A stretch of 64,000 bases of DNA. It comes from a virus. Made by a program: the position numbers and the translations under genes. The notes beneath the pieces were generated by a model. That model was not told the DNA's origin. It searched no databases and saw only the letters and a program-made list of their open reading frames with translations. Within the stretch, counting starts at the first letter, position 1. The number at the start of each line of letters is the position of its first letter. The stretch spans positions 142,090-206,089 of the IMG/VR virus record IMGVR_UViG_3300043411_001777; one strand, 5' to 3'. Shown here one piece after another: positions 29,188-38,552 of this stretch.

Positions 29188-29933
29188 AGCCCCCCCAGAT
29201 CATATTGATGATAGGCACTTCTCAGACGAGAAATATCCTGAGGGGGCAAATCCCCTCCCTTTTTAATGGTCGCCGCACTCGCTTCTATGAAGGTCAGCAA
29301 AGCCCTATCATTTTTGGCCCTAGCAGCACGCCAAAGCTCGCGCAAACCTTCCAAAAAGTTCGGCACGTTGTCGATCTTAGTTGAAGGCTTAGGAGCTGGC
29401 TTCTGTGCCCGTGCAACTAACGTCTCAAGCAATTGAACTTGCTTGAGAGTCAAAATCCCACCCCCCGTAAGCTTCTGGTGGAAATCACATAGAATTGGCT
29501 CATTCTGCCAATCTGCACGGCTTTCGATACGCTTCTTCAAGTCCGAAATGTAGCGGTCCTGGTCCTCAATCAAGGCCAAAGCATCGTAAAAGCCGGCCGA
29601 CTTGGTGTAGGCTTCCTGCATTCGATCGAAACCATCCCGCCACGTCTTCTTCCAGTTGATGGTGCGCTTGAAATGCCCCTGGCCCTGGGCCTTTCTGTTG
29701 AGGGTCCGCTTGGTCGCCGTACTGACCAAAGCCAGCTTCATAGAAGCATCCCCTCGACCCATGGCGTCATCCTTTGACCCAATGGTACTGGACAGCGCCA
29801 CCGCTACATCCGGGGCTATAGGAAGCCAGTAAACACCCGTGGTTCCCGGCTTCATTTTGACAGGCCCCTTGAGGGGGAGTGTCTTAATCCATAGCTCCAA
29901 CTCTTCTCTGGTGATTTGAACGTAAGTGCTCAT
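29184..29933 (-). CDS. Hypothetical 249-residue protein in the helicase operon
   Basis: The N-terminal half has a start of TYVQITREELELWIKTLP followed by strands with conserved-looking Trp and Asp residues (WRDGFDRMQEAY), and the C-terminal half is helical (LTLKQVQLLETLVARAQ). It overlaps the helicase gene stop by four bases (ATGA) and the 93-residue gene at its other end. No catalytic motif is visible. Translational coupling to the helicase suggests co-expression, which does not by itself show shared function. Confidence 0.65.
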   Translation of the reverse strand: MSTYVQITREELELWIKTLPLKGPVKMKPGTTGVYWLPIAPDVAVALSSTIGSKDDAMGRGDASMKLALVSTATKRTLNRKAQGQGHFKRTINWKKTWRDGFDRMQEAYTKSAGFYDALALIEDQDRYISDLKKRIESRADWQNEPILCDFHQKLTGGGILTLKQVQLLETLVARAQKPAPKPSTKIDNVPNFLEGLRELWRAARAKNDRALLTFIEASAATIKKGGDLPPQDISRLRSAYHQYDLGGL

Positions 29934-32900
29934 CGCGAACCCCTGATAAACAGTGATGCCAAGCGGCGGGCAAGCTCCTCACCATTTTCATACTGAGCCA
30001 GCTCGTCTTCCTCTTCGTATCCAGTCGGTGGCTCTTCCTCAGGGGGCTCCCAGCCCTCCAAAGACCGTGCAATATCCTCAGGTGCTTCGTCCGCAGGATC
30101 CCAACCGTCTTCATCTTCCCACGGGCCCGAACGCTCCCGAACCCCTTCCTGGGGAGCCGCATCCGTAATTGGAGCCCCGTCCGGAATTAGAGTGCCATCC
30201 GGCGTAGCATATGGGATACATGCCTCATACAGGAACTGCGAGCTAATCCCAAGCGTGGGGTGCGGAATGTCTAACAAGGTACAGCGATTCTCAGCTCTAG
30301 TGATTGCCACATAGGCAAGGCGACGCTCACCCCACAAATCCGGGCCTTCTCCCGCCGTGCCGGATTTCCCACATCTCGGGAACCGACCGCCCACAACAGG
30401 GACGTACATATGAGGAACCTCCAGACCCTTCCAGCCGTGCATGGTCAGGATCTGAACAGCATCCCGGCTATAGGTCTCTTCGTCTTCCTCTGTGCCAACG
30501 GACAGTTTCTCATTTGCACGCTGTAGCTTGCGGACATAATCCATCGCCGAAGCCATGGACTCATGGTTCTCAAGCAGGCCGATTAGAGGCTCGACAGGAC
30601 CGAGGGCTAGGGTTCTAATCTGCTCCTCCGTGACCTGAACCACCTCGCTCTCAGCCAAGAGCAATGCCATCTTCTCTTCGTCCTCAGAAACAGCCTCCAT
30701 CATCGATTCGATGATGGTTTTGCCCTCAAAACCCCTTAGATCCAGAATTTGATTGAGGATTTCTTTGGGGGTGCCTTGGAAAGAGGCAACCTTTGCCAGA
30801 TTCTCGGTGTACTCCGCAAGTAGGTCATTGTAAGACCAACCACGATCGCCACGATTCTTGGAGGGGTAAATCACATTGACCCCTCCGTTAATCAACCACT
30901 TCAACCAATTCTGAGACTGGGCTTTATCCAACAGATTTTGAAGTAGGGAATCTCCGGAAATGCGCGTCTTGGGGAACTTGGTTGCGGAAACAACGATCTC
31001 GTTAACTTCTTCCTTCGGGCCGTCCACACCCAACTCCGCCAAAGTCAACCACTGCACGAGCCCCTTGGTGAGAGGATCTCCGAAGAAAGACACTGGGGAA
31101 CGGAAAGGAATGCCTTTCTTAAGCATTTCCAGCCCGTAGTGGAAAGCCTCAGCATTAGTCCGAACCGCTATACCGAAGTCAGAATACCGGGTGTGCCCAG
31201 AGGACTCGTCCTGAACCAACTCAGCAACCTGAGAGGCCACGTACTTTGCAGCATCTTCAACGGCCGGCTGACGGACCGTTTCAACACGCCCCTCGTCCTT
31301 ACGCTCAGGATTTGCCTTGCAGACAAGGGGGATCCTGTTTTTATTGTGCTGAACAAGACGCTGCGCCGCCTCGACAATCTGCTTACCAGAACGGTAATTC
31401 GTATCCAAAGACTTGGTGACGAAATCACCCCCCTTAAGATCCGAAAGTGCTGTAAATTGCTCAGGATTTGCCCCGCGGAAGGCATAAATTGCCTGCGAAT
31501 CGTCCCCGATCCATGCGTAGGTATCCGCAGTCATCTTCCCATCAGCGCGAGGCTTCAAAGTAGCTGGATCCAGGTAGCCAGCAAGCAAGCCATATAGGTA
31601 ATACTGAACAGTATTAGAGTCTTGCGCCTCATCCACGAGGATGACCTTGAACTTGCGCTGTAGGTTAGCCAGCAGCTCAGGTTGCCCGATTAGGGCCTGA
31701 ACCGTGTCAATGAGAATATCGTTCATATCCCCAATGCCCTGGAAAGCAGCCTCGCCATGTGGGCCTTTTAGCCACTCGTATGCGGCATACACCGCAGCGT
31801 GGACATTCTCCTCTCCGCTGTAGTCTACGGTATCCCCGCCCTCAGAATCTCCCGTCGAAGAAGCGACGTCCTTACCGTGCCAGGCCTCCGTAGGCGAGAT
31901 TGCCAAACCCTTCATTCGTGTAATGTAGGTCTTGAACTCAGATGGGGGGATCGGCTCCTCACCCTTATCCGTCTTACGGACAAGAGGATTACCTAAGTTG
32001 AACCACTCTCCCGCAGGCTGCTTGAAATAGACATACTCGTCTGCCCGACGACCCTTCTTTAGGTCCGGACCCGTGCTTTCTTCTGCCGAAAGACGCTCCA
32101 TTGGATGGTCAACAGCAGCCCTCTTGGGCATCCCACCCACACCGATGTCAAACTGAACCCCCGTCATGTTGAAAATGTCCTGCATCTGCACTTTCTGCAC
32201 AGCAGAAAGACGCGCGGGACTCTTCAGATTGTCCGTCAACTTCCGGTTAATGGCAAACCACTTGCCATCATCCTCGAAATACGACCGGAGAACCCCCTTC
32301 AAGAAAGGATTCTTCATGAGGTGGAGATTTTGGTAAGCCTTGGAAAGGGCCTGGGAAAAGGTCAGCGTATTTGCCGAAGTGTCAAGGGAGTTGTTAGGAG
32401 CTGCCCGTTGCTGGACCTTAGGATTACGTGCCTGACGGGGATCACCCATATGATGGGGGCGGCCCGTCGCGAAGATGTTGGCAAACATGCTCGTTTCAGG
32501 CGGAGGGTTTGGAGCCGCATCATCCGTCATCTTAACCTGCGCCATCGCAAGCTTCAGCAAGGTGGACTCAATCCACTTTTCCCGCACACCCGCGTAACGC
32601 TTCCGTTTGAACGAACCGCCCTGCCGGTTGATGATGTTTCCAGCAATGCTGTGGGAGGTGCCGAAATTGCGTAGCGCCTCACTGTCAATGTTAGACCCGA
32701 AAGTCTGAATGCGTTTGATAAGCTCGTGAGCCGCCTTCCGTGTAAAGCTCGTGGCCAGAATAGCCGTGGAAGGAACCCCCAGCTCAGTCATGTGGTATTT
32801 GACTTTGGAGGCCAGAACACGAGTCTTACCCGATCCTGCGGTAGCTGCGATGAGCGCCTTCCCCCGCACCATCATGGCCTCTTCCTGCATCGGAGAGTGT

Positions 32901-33715
32901 CCAAGCTGCTTACCCGTCTCGGTACGCCAGCCCGCATGTTGCGGGGTGCCTGACACGGCCGCCGACATAACCGCTGAAGGGTCGGGGGACGAGTCCGCGA
33001 TTTGCTGGATAGACTTGATCAGGTCGATCTTCCGGGACTCTAGCTCAGCAGCCTGAGGGGTATTAGGGTCGGTAACACCCAAAGAAGAAGTGACTTCTGC
33101 CAACTCAGAGGCGACGCCCTTAGCGGTTTCTGCACCAGCCATGATTTGCTCGGTCTCCGATACCGGGGTGCCTGCAAAGGCGGCTGCATCGATTAGCCAA
33201 TTACGGATAGTGGACAAATCGCCTGAAACGAACCTAGAACCGGCTGCCTTATTCAAGCGACTTGCGGGGTTCTCCTCTTGAGAGACGGCACTTAGAGAAT
33301 GTGCCAGAGCGGTTTCGCGACCGGAAGAGAAAATCTCACGCAGTAGACCAACCCGGCTCGAAAGCCAGGGGAAAATTTCCATTCCCGCCTGTGAGATATT
33401 CCGAGCCCTTTGAAAGACTGGGGCCGGCAAACGCGTAACACGCACCGCAGGCATCAGAACCGGGTTCTTGTCAGCAAGCGGGGCCAAGTGCTGCTCGAAA
33501 CCTGCAATCACCTGGGGCAGCCACCGACGGAAAACAGACTCGATTCGATTGTTGAGCAGCTTTAACGTTTTGGTGTCTGAGGGATTAACGATCTCCACCC
33601 ACTCCATAAACGCGTCATAGCCGATGCTCACAACCATCAGGTCAAGCAGACGGGCCGGCAGAACTTCATCCCCGTCCTTAAAGGTACGGCCTACAGCGAT
33701 TTTGTTACGTGTCAA
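29930..33715 (-). CDS. UvrD/PcrA-like superfamily 1 DNA helicase
   Basis: About 1261 residues. From residue 285 the helicase motifs run in order: SPMQEEAM (Q motif), AATAGSGKTR (Walker A), GTSHSIAG, VILVDEAQDSN (Walker B), YAWIGDDSQAIYAFRGA (motif III), LDTNYRSGKQI (IV), VQILTMHGWKGLEVP (V) and YVAITRAENRC (VI). It probably unwinds DNA 3' to 5'. An N-terminal extension of about 285 residues has no recognised domain, and an acidic Asp/Glu/Pro tail follows motif VI. TTG at 33715 is chosen because AGGGAGA sits six bases before it; a TTG 30 bases upstream is an alternative. It lies among neck genes, an unusual place for a replicative or repair helicase. Confidence 0.9.
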   Translation of the reverse strand: MTRNKIAVGRTFKDGDEVLPARLLDLMVVSIGYDAFMEWVEIVNPSDTKTLKLLNNRIESVFRRWLPQVIAGFEQHLAPLADKNPVLMPAVRVTRLPAPVFQRARNISQAGMEIFPWLSSRVGLLREIFSSGRETALAHSLSAVSQEENPASRLNKAAGSRFVSGDLSTIRNWLIDAAAFAGTPVSETEQIMAGAETAKGVASELAEVTSSLGVTDPNTPQAAELESRKIDLIKSIQQIADSSPDPSAVMSAAVSGTPQHAGWRTETGKQLGHSPMQEEAMMVRGKALIAATAGSGKTRVLASKVKYHMTELGVPSTAILATSFTRKAAHELIKRIQTFGSNIDSEALRNFGTSHSIAGNIINRQGGSFKRKRYAGVREKWIESTLLKLAMAQVKMTDDAAPNPPPETSMFANIFATGRPHHMGDPRQARNPKVQQRAAPNNSLDTSANTLTFSQALSKAYQNLHLMKNPFLKGVLRSYFEDDGKWFAINRKLTDNLKSPARLSAVQKVQMQDIFNMTGVQFDIGVGGMPKRAAVDHPMERLSAEESTGPDLKKGRRADEYVYFKQPAGEWFNLGNPLVRKTDKGEEPIPPSEFKTYITRMKGLAISPTEAWHGKDVASSTGDSEGGDTVDYSGEENVHAAVYAAYEWLKGPHGEAAFQGIGDMNDILIDTVQALIGQPELLANLQRKFKVILVDEAQDSNTVQYYLYGLLAGYLDPATLKPRADGKMTADTYAWIGDDSQAIYAFRGANPEQFTALSDLKGGDFVTKSLDTNYRSGKQIVEAAQRLVQHNKNRIPLVCKANPERKDEGRVETVRQPAVEDAAKYVASQVAELVQDESSGHTRYSDFGIAVRTNAEAFHYGLEMLKKGIPFRSPVSFFGDPLTKGLVQWLTLAELGVDGPKEEVNEIVVSATKFPKTRISGDSLLQNLLDKAQSQNWLKWLINGGVNVIYPSKNRGDRGWSYNDLLAEYTENLAKVASFQGTPKEILNQILDLRGFEGKTIIESMMEAVSEDEEKMALLLAESEVVQVTEEQIRTLALGPVEPLIGLLENHESMASAMDYVRKLQRANEKLSVGTEEDEETYSRDAVQILTMHGWKGLEVPHMYVPVVGGRFPRCGKSGTAGEGPDLWGERRLAYVAITRAENRCTLLDIPHPTLGISSQFLYEACIPYATPDGTLIPDGAPITDAAPQEGVRERSGPWEDEDGWDPADEAPEDIARSLEGWEPPEEEPPTGYEEEDELAQYENGEELARRLASLFIRGSR

Positions 33716-33771
33716 ATCACGTCTCCCTAATGAAAACAGTTCCAACCTGAGGGCGGAATAACCACATTACC

Positions 33772-34026
33772 CTAATCGTCCTGGTATCTTTCTAGCGCTT
33801 TGGGCAATAGAGAATGACGCTTCACCATGGGGTGAACCCTATCGATGATGAAAAGCTCAGCAAATTGCTGTAGCTCCTCAGGAAGCTCCCGAATGTCTTC
33901 CACAAGATGGTTACGCTCAATTTCCCAACGCAGATTTTCCAAAACGGACACCCAATGGTTGACCGCTTCCCTATCCCAAGAAGCTTTCTTCAACCTTTGA
34001 TTCAAAGCCCCAATTGACTTTACCAT
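33772..34026 (-). CDS. Hypothetical 84-residue helical protein
   Basis: ATG at 34026 overlaps the stop of the preceding gene (ATGGTAA) and has GGGAGA seven bases upstream; earlier in-frame starts lack this. The protein is amphipathic and helical with charged residues and no known motif. It lies just ahead of the SF1 helicase gene. Confidence 0.55.
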   Translation of the reverse strand: MVKSIGALNQRLKKASWDREAVNHWVSVLENLRWEIERNHLVEDIRELPEELQQFAELFIIDRVHPMVKRHSLLPKALERYQDD

Positions 34027-35426
34027 GTAATGTTCTCCCAAGCCTTTGTTCTACCGCGAGGCTCATCCGCATCAGGGACGTTTGCCTTCTCAGTCCCCAT
34101 CGGCGTGGTGTTCAGCTCGCCAGAAGGGAATGGGCCCTGAGGATCCTGCCAGCCCTCCACCTCTTCTCGGGATGGGCCCCCATCGATAGGCATCCTAGGC
34201 ATATCGATGAACGAAGGCCTAGACTCTGGGTACACCAAATCCGAAGTTCCGTCAATAGGAACCGAATACCGGATGTCAGCCTCGTCGATATAGCCTATCG
34301 TGAAATGCTGTTGCAAAATGTTACCGCGATTAGTAGGTCGACGAACAGGTCCGATCGAATACCGTTCGTTGGTCTGCTTAACAACGAAATCTCGCTGGGT
34401 TAGTAGGGGGCTTGGGCCCATCCACACCTCATAGGAGTGCTGCTTAACACGCCCGCCCGCCAATTGAGTAATCCGACGTTCAGCATCATCCGGAGCGATA
34501 ATAGCATCGAAAGGACCGTCAAACCCACCCACATATGAAGTGCCGTAGCACGTGGGGCAATTCTTTTTAGGCTGCCCTAGGTAATCCCGCTGCCGAGGAT
34601 CCAGCCCACAATCACAGGGGACCCCGCAAACCTTCCGAGTGAAAAGCTTGACCCGCTCCCCACCTTGCTGGAGGATCCAAGCATTACGCCGAACACCCTC
34701 CCGCCAAATGTAATCCAGCTTCTCAATTTCGTGGTTGGAGGTCGGTTGGCTATAACCAAACGGCGTTTCAACCAAATACCCGTCGACATTCGCGACGGTT
34801 GTCAACCGGTAATGGAGATACCGATCCAACCCGGAAACTACAAAGTTCTTCGGGGTGTAGTACACCACCTCCACCGAAGAAGCCGCATTCGGAATAGAGG
34901 CGTTGGTTTCCGTCTCGGTCACAACCTCCCAATCGGGTTGATTTATGAGCGTGATCTCTCCAGATCGGCCGAAAACCGAATCGACGGGGACTTCAACCCC
35001 GTCGATATACAACTCGACATCTTTAGGAGCATTCGCCCACTGTGGCCCATCACCGGGGAGGTGGTGATAGCGTTTGACAATAGTCCCGCGGGTTCGGATC
35101 ACCCAACGGCGATTGTTAGGGGCGTCCCCTTTGTGAACCCAGCCCGTAGACCAATCCACAACCTCACGAATCTCAGCATAATCGAGGCGGTCCCGGAACA
35201 TCGTCCCCTGAACAGGGAATTCGTTGATCCGATGGAAAGGGCCCCGGTCGGAAGACTCCGACCGGTAAATGTTAACCCCCAGGATGTTGAACTTAGCGTT
35301 CTTTGCCAGTGCGGTCGGAGTATCCCAACGGATGTCTAGAATCCCAGGCAAAAAGGGGGAGACCACTACCACGTTTGGGGGTGGTAGTGGGAATTCATCA
35401 CTTGCGGGCTCCCAACCTGTTGCCAA
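34020..35426 (-). CDS. Structural protein with Fn3-like N-terminus and Cys cluster
   Basis: 468 residues from a TTG with GAGG five bases upstream. The first 90 residues read like a fibronectin-III or similar beta-sandwich domain (ILDIRWDTP, then FNILGVNIYRSES). Near residues 265-300 there is a cysteine cluster, CGVPCDCGLD and NCPTCYGTSYVGG, suggestive of zinc binding. The C-terminus is Pro-rich and acidic. Placement among neck genes suggests a virion or head-tail joining role. No enzymatic activity can be assigned. Confidence 0.5.
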   Translation of the reverse strand: MATGWEPASDEFPLPPPNVVVVSPFLPGILDIRWDTPTALAKNAKFNILGVNIYRSESSDRGPFHRINEFPVQGTMFRDRLDYAEIREVVDWSTGWVHKGDAPNNRRWVIRTRGTIVKRYHHLPGDGPQWANAPKDVELYIDGVEVPVDSVFGRSGEITLINQPDWEVVTETETNASIPNAASSVEVVYYTPKNFVVSGLDRYLHYRLTTVANVDGYLVETPFGYSQPTSNHEIEKLDYIWREGVRRNAWILQQGGERVKLFTRKVCGVPCDCGLDPRQRDYLGQPKKNCPTCYGTSYVGGFDGPFDAIIAPDDAERRITQLAGGRVKQHSYEVWMGPSPLLTQRDFVVKQTNERYSIGPVRRPTNRGNILQQHFTIGYIDEADIRYSVPIDGTSDLVYPESRPSFIDMPRMPIDGGPSREEVEGWQDPQGPFPSGELNTTPMGTEKANVPDADEPRGRTKAWENITW

Positions 35427-35460
35427 TGTAACCTCTTATCTGAGGCCAATTATCGGCATT

Positions 35461-35724
35461 CTAACGCAGCTCTTTACGCACCGTTCCGTCGGCCTCTACT
35501 ACGAAAGGCACGCCGTCTGGGATACCAAGACGGGTAATCCCAGACTCCACCCACGCCCGCTCTTGCTTTCGCGCTTCCTGTAAAGCCAGTCGAAGCTGGC
35601 CTTCCCGCTCCGAAATCAGCCCCAGCTCGTGCACAAACTGTTCAGCTTTGGCATGTGCCTGCCAATAGCCTTCCATTTCTGCCTCGGACAACTGCCCCAT
35701 AACCTCGCCAAGTTTTGGATTCAT
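35461..35724 (-). CDS. Hypothetical 87-residue helical protein
   Basis: ATG at 35724 shares a base with the MazG-like gene stop (TGATG) and has AGGAAGG a few bases before; a GTG three bases upstream is possible. A heptad-rich charged helix occupies the first 60 residues, followed by a short beta-type end. No family recognised. Confidence 0.55.
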   Translation of the reverse strand: MNPKLGEVMGQLSEAEMEGYWQAHAKAEQFVHELGLISEREGQLRLALQEARKQERAWVESGITRLGIPDGVPFVVEADGTVRKELR

Positions 35725-36350
35725 CACGCCTTCCTATTCAGTGAATCGGCTTCCGTAAAGCCTTGAGGATAACGGGCCTTAAGCTTTGCGATGTTGCTGG
35801 CAAGCACTTCCTCTAGGGCCTCCGAAAAAGGCTTGTCGGGGAAGAGGGCCAAAGTCCCCTGAGCCAACATATCCGCGATGACAGAAAGCCGATCGCCAAT
35901 ATCAAACAGCCCAGCCGGATGTCCATGAAAGAATACCTTCTTCTGATAGTCCACATAGCCGGACACAGACACAATCAACTGAGCAACCAACTTAGGAAAC
36001 TCAATTGTCCAAGGAAAAGGCTCCCTGGGAGTGCTTTCCACAAATAGGTGCTTGAGCTTCTTGGTTAAGTTAGCACAAACGTCAGAGAGCTTTAACCCCC
36101 AAGAATCAGCGCAGGTTGCGGCATACCACCACAAGTCGCCCATCTCCAACCGAGCCTTAGCCTTCAGGCTAGAAATTTCCTCCGTACCCATTGGGTCGGG
36201 CCCGAACATCAAAGGCAACACCAGCTCCATCAACTCGCCCGACTCACCGGACAACCCAGTATAAGTCATAATGCGGTAATCCCGCTCCGACAAGTCCTTA
36301 TTCTTGGTCACAATTGCCAATTGCTGATAGCGATCAAAATCTACTGTCAA
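35724..36350 (-). CDS. MazG-like nucleoside triphosphate pyrophosphohydrolase
   Basis: 208 residues. GLSGESGELMELV and, about 40 residues on, LEMGDLWWYAATCADSWG supply the acidic E-x-x-E and E-x-x-D pairs that bind Mg in MazG-type all-alpha pyrophosphatases. A late AKLKARYPQGF...NR segment matches the phage MazG-like C-terminal pattern. The enzyme would hydrolyse NTPs or dNTPs, or lower alarmone effects in some phages. It starts at TTG overlapping the SLOG gene stop, next to ThyX-like and SLOG genes, forming a small nucleotide-metabolism cluster. Substrate cannot be deduced. Confidence 0.8.
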   Translation of the reverse strand: MTVDFDRYQQLAIVTKNKDLSERDYRIMTYTGLSGESGELMELVLPLMFGPDPMGTEEISSLKAKARLEMGDLWWYAATCADSWGLKLSDVCANLTKKLKHLFVESTPREPFPWTIEFPKLVAQLIVSVSGYVDYQKKVFFHGHPAGLFDIGDRLSVIADMLAQGTLALFPDKPFSEALEEVLASNIAKLKARYPQGFTEADSLNRKA

Positions 36351-36778
36351 GACTTACCCCCATAAGGAACCCGAACTACATGAGTAAGACCTTCCCACTC
36401 AGATTTAGCTAACGGGCCCACAACTAATACACGAATCTCGCTGTTAAGCATTTTTGCGACCATGTCTTTGGTCCCCTTTCCGCCCGGAAAGGCCACCCCA
36501 ATAATCGTATGGCCCTCTTCACGAAAGACCAAAAGCTTGTCGAGCATAGCGGAATTGCGCACCAGACCCGCAGCGTTACCCAACCGGTCCCATTCAGCCA
36601 TGACCGTAAGAAACGGATACCCCCTTTCCTTAGCCCATAGCTGTGCGAGTCTGTCTGCCCCTTTAGCCCCACCTTCTTGGATAGTGAATGGGGTTTTTGC
36701 ATAAAGCCGATCTAACAGACCCCACACAAAAGACTTATCCGCAAAGTTACGGCCTCCCGTAATCTGACAGTACAACAT
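36347..36778 (-). CDS. SLOG (DUF2493/YspA-like) nucleotide-binding protein
   Basis: 143 residues from ATG at 36778, which overlaps the ThyX-like stop by one base (TAATG). The Rossmann-like motifs ITGGRNFADKSFVW, IQEGGAKGADRLAQLWAKER and FPGGKGTKDMV match the SLOG/YspA family, with a conserved AEWDRLGNAAGLVRNSAML block between them. Family members bind nucleotides or ADP-ribose-type ligands. It lies between the MazG-like and ThyX-like genes. The ligand is unknown. Confidence 0.8.
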   Translation of the reverse strand: MLYCQITGGRNFADKSFVWGLLDRLYAKTPFTIQEGGAKGADRLAQLWAKERGYPFLTVMAEWDRLGNAAGLVRNSAMLDKLLVFREEGHTIIGVAFPGGKGTKDMVAKMLNSEIRVLVVGPLAKSEWEGLTHVVRVPYGGKS

Positions 36779-38070
36779 TACCGGGCCGTAATGGTCTGGT
36801 CGCCACGCCGAACATCCCAATCATCCGGGTCCATATCCACGTGGAGTAACACTTCAGGATGGGTGAATGCGAGATCGCCGATCATATTGTGGATGGCTTT
36901 ACGAAGAGTTGGGTGTACAGCTTTTCCAGACCGTAGCTCCAAAACATACACCGCCGCTGGTAGTCCATACGTGACCTGGAAAGGTACTTTGAACCCGAGG
37001 GGGATGAGATACTGAGAGGCAACATCATCCTCAATCGAGGAAATCAACTCAACCTGCTCAGAAATCAGCGCCTCAGCCTCTGCACGCATTGGCCCGAGCT
37101 GCTCTAGATACCAGGACTCAAACCCCAGATCCGTCGTCAACTTAGGGACTCGGCAGACACCATTTCGGTGGCGCTGAATGTCGCGCCAGGACCCGTAATC
37201 CAACTCCCCTCGGAACGATAGGGATCCAAGCTCCGCCATATGCGCTGGCAATGCCGAACCTCTGGGCCTCGTAATCAGCATTTCGTAGTAGGGCTTTAGA
37301 GCGCCATCATCAATAGTGGACCGGATATCCCACTTCTTTGGAGGGAGAGGCTTATAGCTCCCGTAAGTGGACGCCTCCCAGACAACTCGATCCGGGTACA
37401 ACTTCTCCCCAAAGCTTGATGGGTATTGCTCACGCAATAGTGCCAGGGCGCCAGAAGCCAGCTCCCGCACTTCCTGCAAAGGATGCTGGATCAACAGCCC
37501 TAAATGGTCAGAGGCCTGCCGTAGGTTTGTATGCCAGGAGAGCTGGGTGGTTTTACCAGCCGGAAGGAACCCCCGCAAAATGTCAAAGGTACGAGCTTTG
37601 ATCGCTCGCTCGTATGTGTCCTCTTTCTCAGAGGACTTACGCGGGTATTGAGACCGAACCCACTCCAAAACCGGAGCTTGCTTTTCCGCATAAAAGCGCT
37701 CCCACCTATCAATAATCGTCGTAGCCGTTTGCCCAATCGGGTTAACCACAGGGCGATTCGCCATATCGATATAGCGGGTGGAAGTTTCCTGTCCGGAATA
37801 GAGCGACCAATCCTGAATAGCCTTAGCGGCTAGAATGGAAACGTTCTCGAAAAACAGCGTCGTGGAGCCACAATCCGCAATGGACTTATGCCCATAACCG
37901 ACAACATACTTTTCGACGAATTTGCCCGATCCGACCTTACGGACCTTCTCTAGGTGAGTCTCCACACTCTCTCCGGAACGAGAGTAGAGTGCCTGCACCA
38001 TAGCCAAATCTTCGGAATGAAGGCCGTCCTCAAGAAAGAGGACGGCCTTACCAACTTGCTTCTTGAGCAT
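36778..38070 (-). CDS. ThyX-like flavin-dependent thymidylate synthase, two-part fold
   Basis: 430 residues from ATG at 38070, two bases after the preceding stop. The N half has WSLYSGQETSTRYIDM, like the N-E-x-S-x-R-Y part of the ThyX motif, and FLPAGKTTQLSWHTNLRQ. The C half has a second ThyX-like stretch, LDYGSWRDIQRHRNGVCRVP, containing RHR. In classical ThyX (about 200-250 residues) these residues form one RHRxxS(x)NExSxRY block, so this looks like a tandem ThyX fold with signature residues split between halves. It would methylate dUMP if active, but that is uncertain. Confidence 0.7.
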   Translation of the reverse strand: MLKKQVGKAVLFLEDGLHSEDLAMVQALYSRSGESVETHLEKVRKVGSGKFVEKYVVGYGHKSIADCGSTTLFFENVSILAAKAIQDWSLYSGQETSTRYIDMANRPVVNPIGQTATTIIDRWERFYAEKQAPVLEWVRSQYPRKSSEKEDTYERAIKARTFDILRGFLPAGKTTQLSWHTNLRQASDHLGLLIQHPLQEVRELASGALALLREQYPSSFGEKLYPDRVVWEASTYGSYKPLPPKKWDIRSTIDDGALKPYYEMLITRPRGSALPAHMAELGSLSFRGELDYGSWRDIQRHRNGVCRVPKLTTDLGFESWYLEQLGPMRAEAEALISEQVELISSIEDDVASQYLIPLGFKVPFQVTYGLPAAVYVLELRSGKAVHPTLRKAIHNMIGDLAFTHPEVLLHVDMDPDDWDVRRGDQTITAR

Positions 38071-38072
38071 CG

Positions 38073-38234
38073 TTACTTCGTTTCCTTTGGAATGCCATTC
38101 TCGACAAGAGAACGCAACCACTGCTTGGTGGAAATAGGATTGTCTAACCGTTCAATGTGTTGAAGTAACATCACAACATGCTGTTTGCATTGCAGCAAAC
38201 AGAGCTGCTTTATTTGCTCTCTATCCTCATCCAT
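38073..38234 (-). CDS. Small helical protein of 53 residues
   Basis: ATG at 38234 follows the previous stop by nine bases with GTGAGG as a possible ribosome-binding site, and the frame ends TAA two bases before the ThyX-like start. The peptide begins MDEDREQIKQLC and contains LLQHIERL and SLVENGIP; it looks like a short helical protein. It fits exactly into the gap and has the same tight spacing as real genes around it. Function unknown. Confidence 0.55.
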   Translation of the reverse strand: MDEDREQIKQLCLLQCKQHVVMLLQHIERLDNPISTKQWLRSLVENGIPKETK

Positions 38235-38243
38235 GACAGAGCC

Positions 38244-38543
38244 TCACTTCTGGCAAGGGCAAGAAGTAGCCAGGGTAAACCAATTCCCGCACTTCAAACA
38301 TACTTGAGGTTGTTGGGCAAACGGTGTAAAGGTGGACGTTTGGACAAACGGCACATTAACCGAGGTTAGGTTAAAGAAGCTGTTGAATTTGTCTGCATAA
38401 TCCAGCAGTATCCGTAGGATATCGGGATTCACATCCCTATTCTCCTTCATCAAAGCCAACTGGGCCCCGACAGCCTCAAACCAAAGAGTGTGGTGCTCGG
38501 ACAAAGACCGAAACACCGTCCCCGAAGACTTTTCATCCGCCAT
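38244..38543 (-). CDS. Small protein with C-terminal zinc ribbon
   Basis: 99 residues. The N-terminal 70 residues are helical and polar; the C-terminus carries CLKCGNWFTLATSCPC, a four-cysteine zinc ribbon. It follows the von Willebrand A gene and precedes the small helical ORF. No family beyond the ribbon was recognised. Confidence 0.65.
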   Translation of the reverse strand: MADEKSSGTVFRSLSEHHTLWFEAVGAQLALMKENRDVNPDILRILLDYADKFNSFFNLTSVNVPFVQTSTFTPFAQQPQVCLKCGNWFTLATSCPCQK

Positions 38544-38552
38544 ACAAACCCC

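Noticed and set aside
35341-35395. GGGGGTGG repeats near 35380 as an inverted repeat
   Set aside because: It lies inside the coding frame of the 468-residue structural protein, near its start, and is explained by Pro/Val codons.
38167-38205. Inverted repeat in the 53-residue ORF upstream of the ThyX-like gene
   Set aside because: CTGTTTGC and GCAAACAG pair over eight bases, but it lies in a coding frame and has no terminator-like tail, so it was not listed as a regulatory element.
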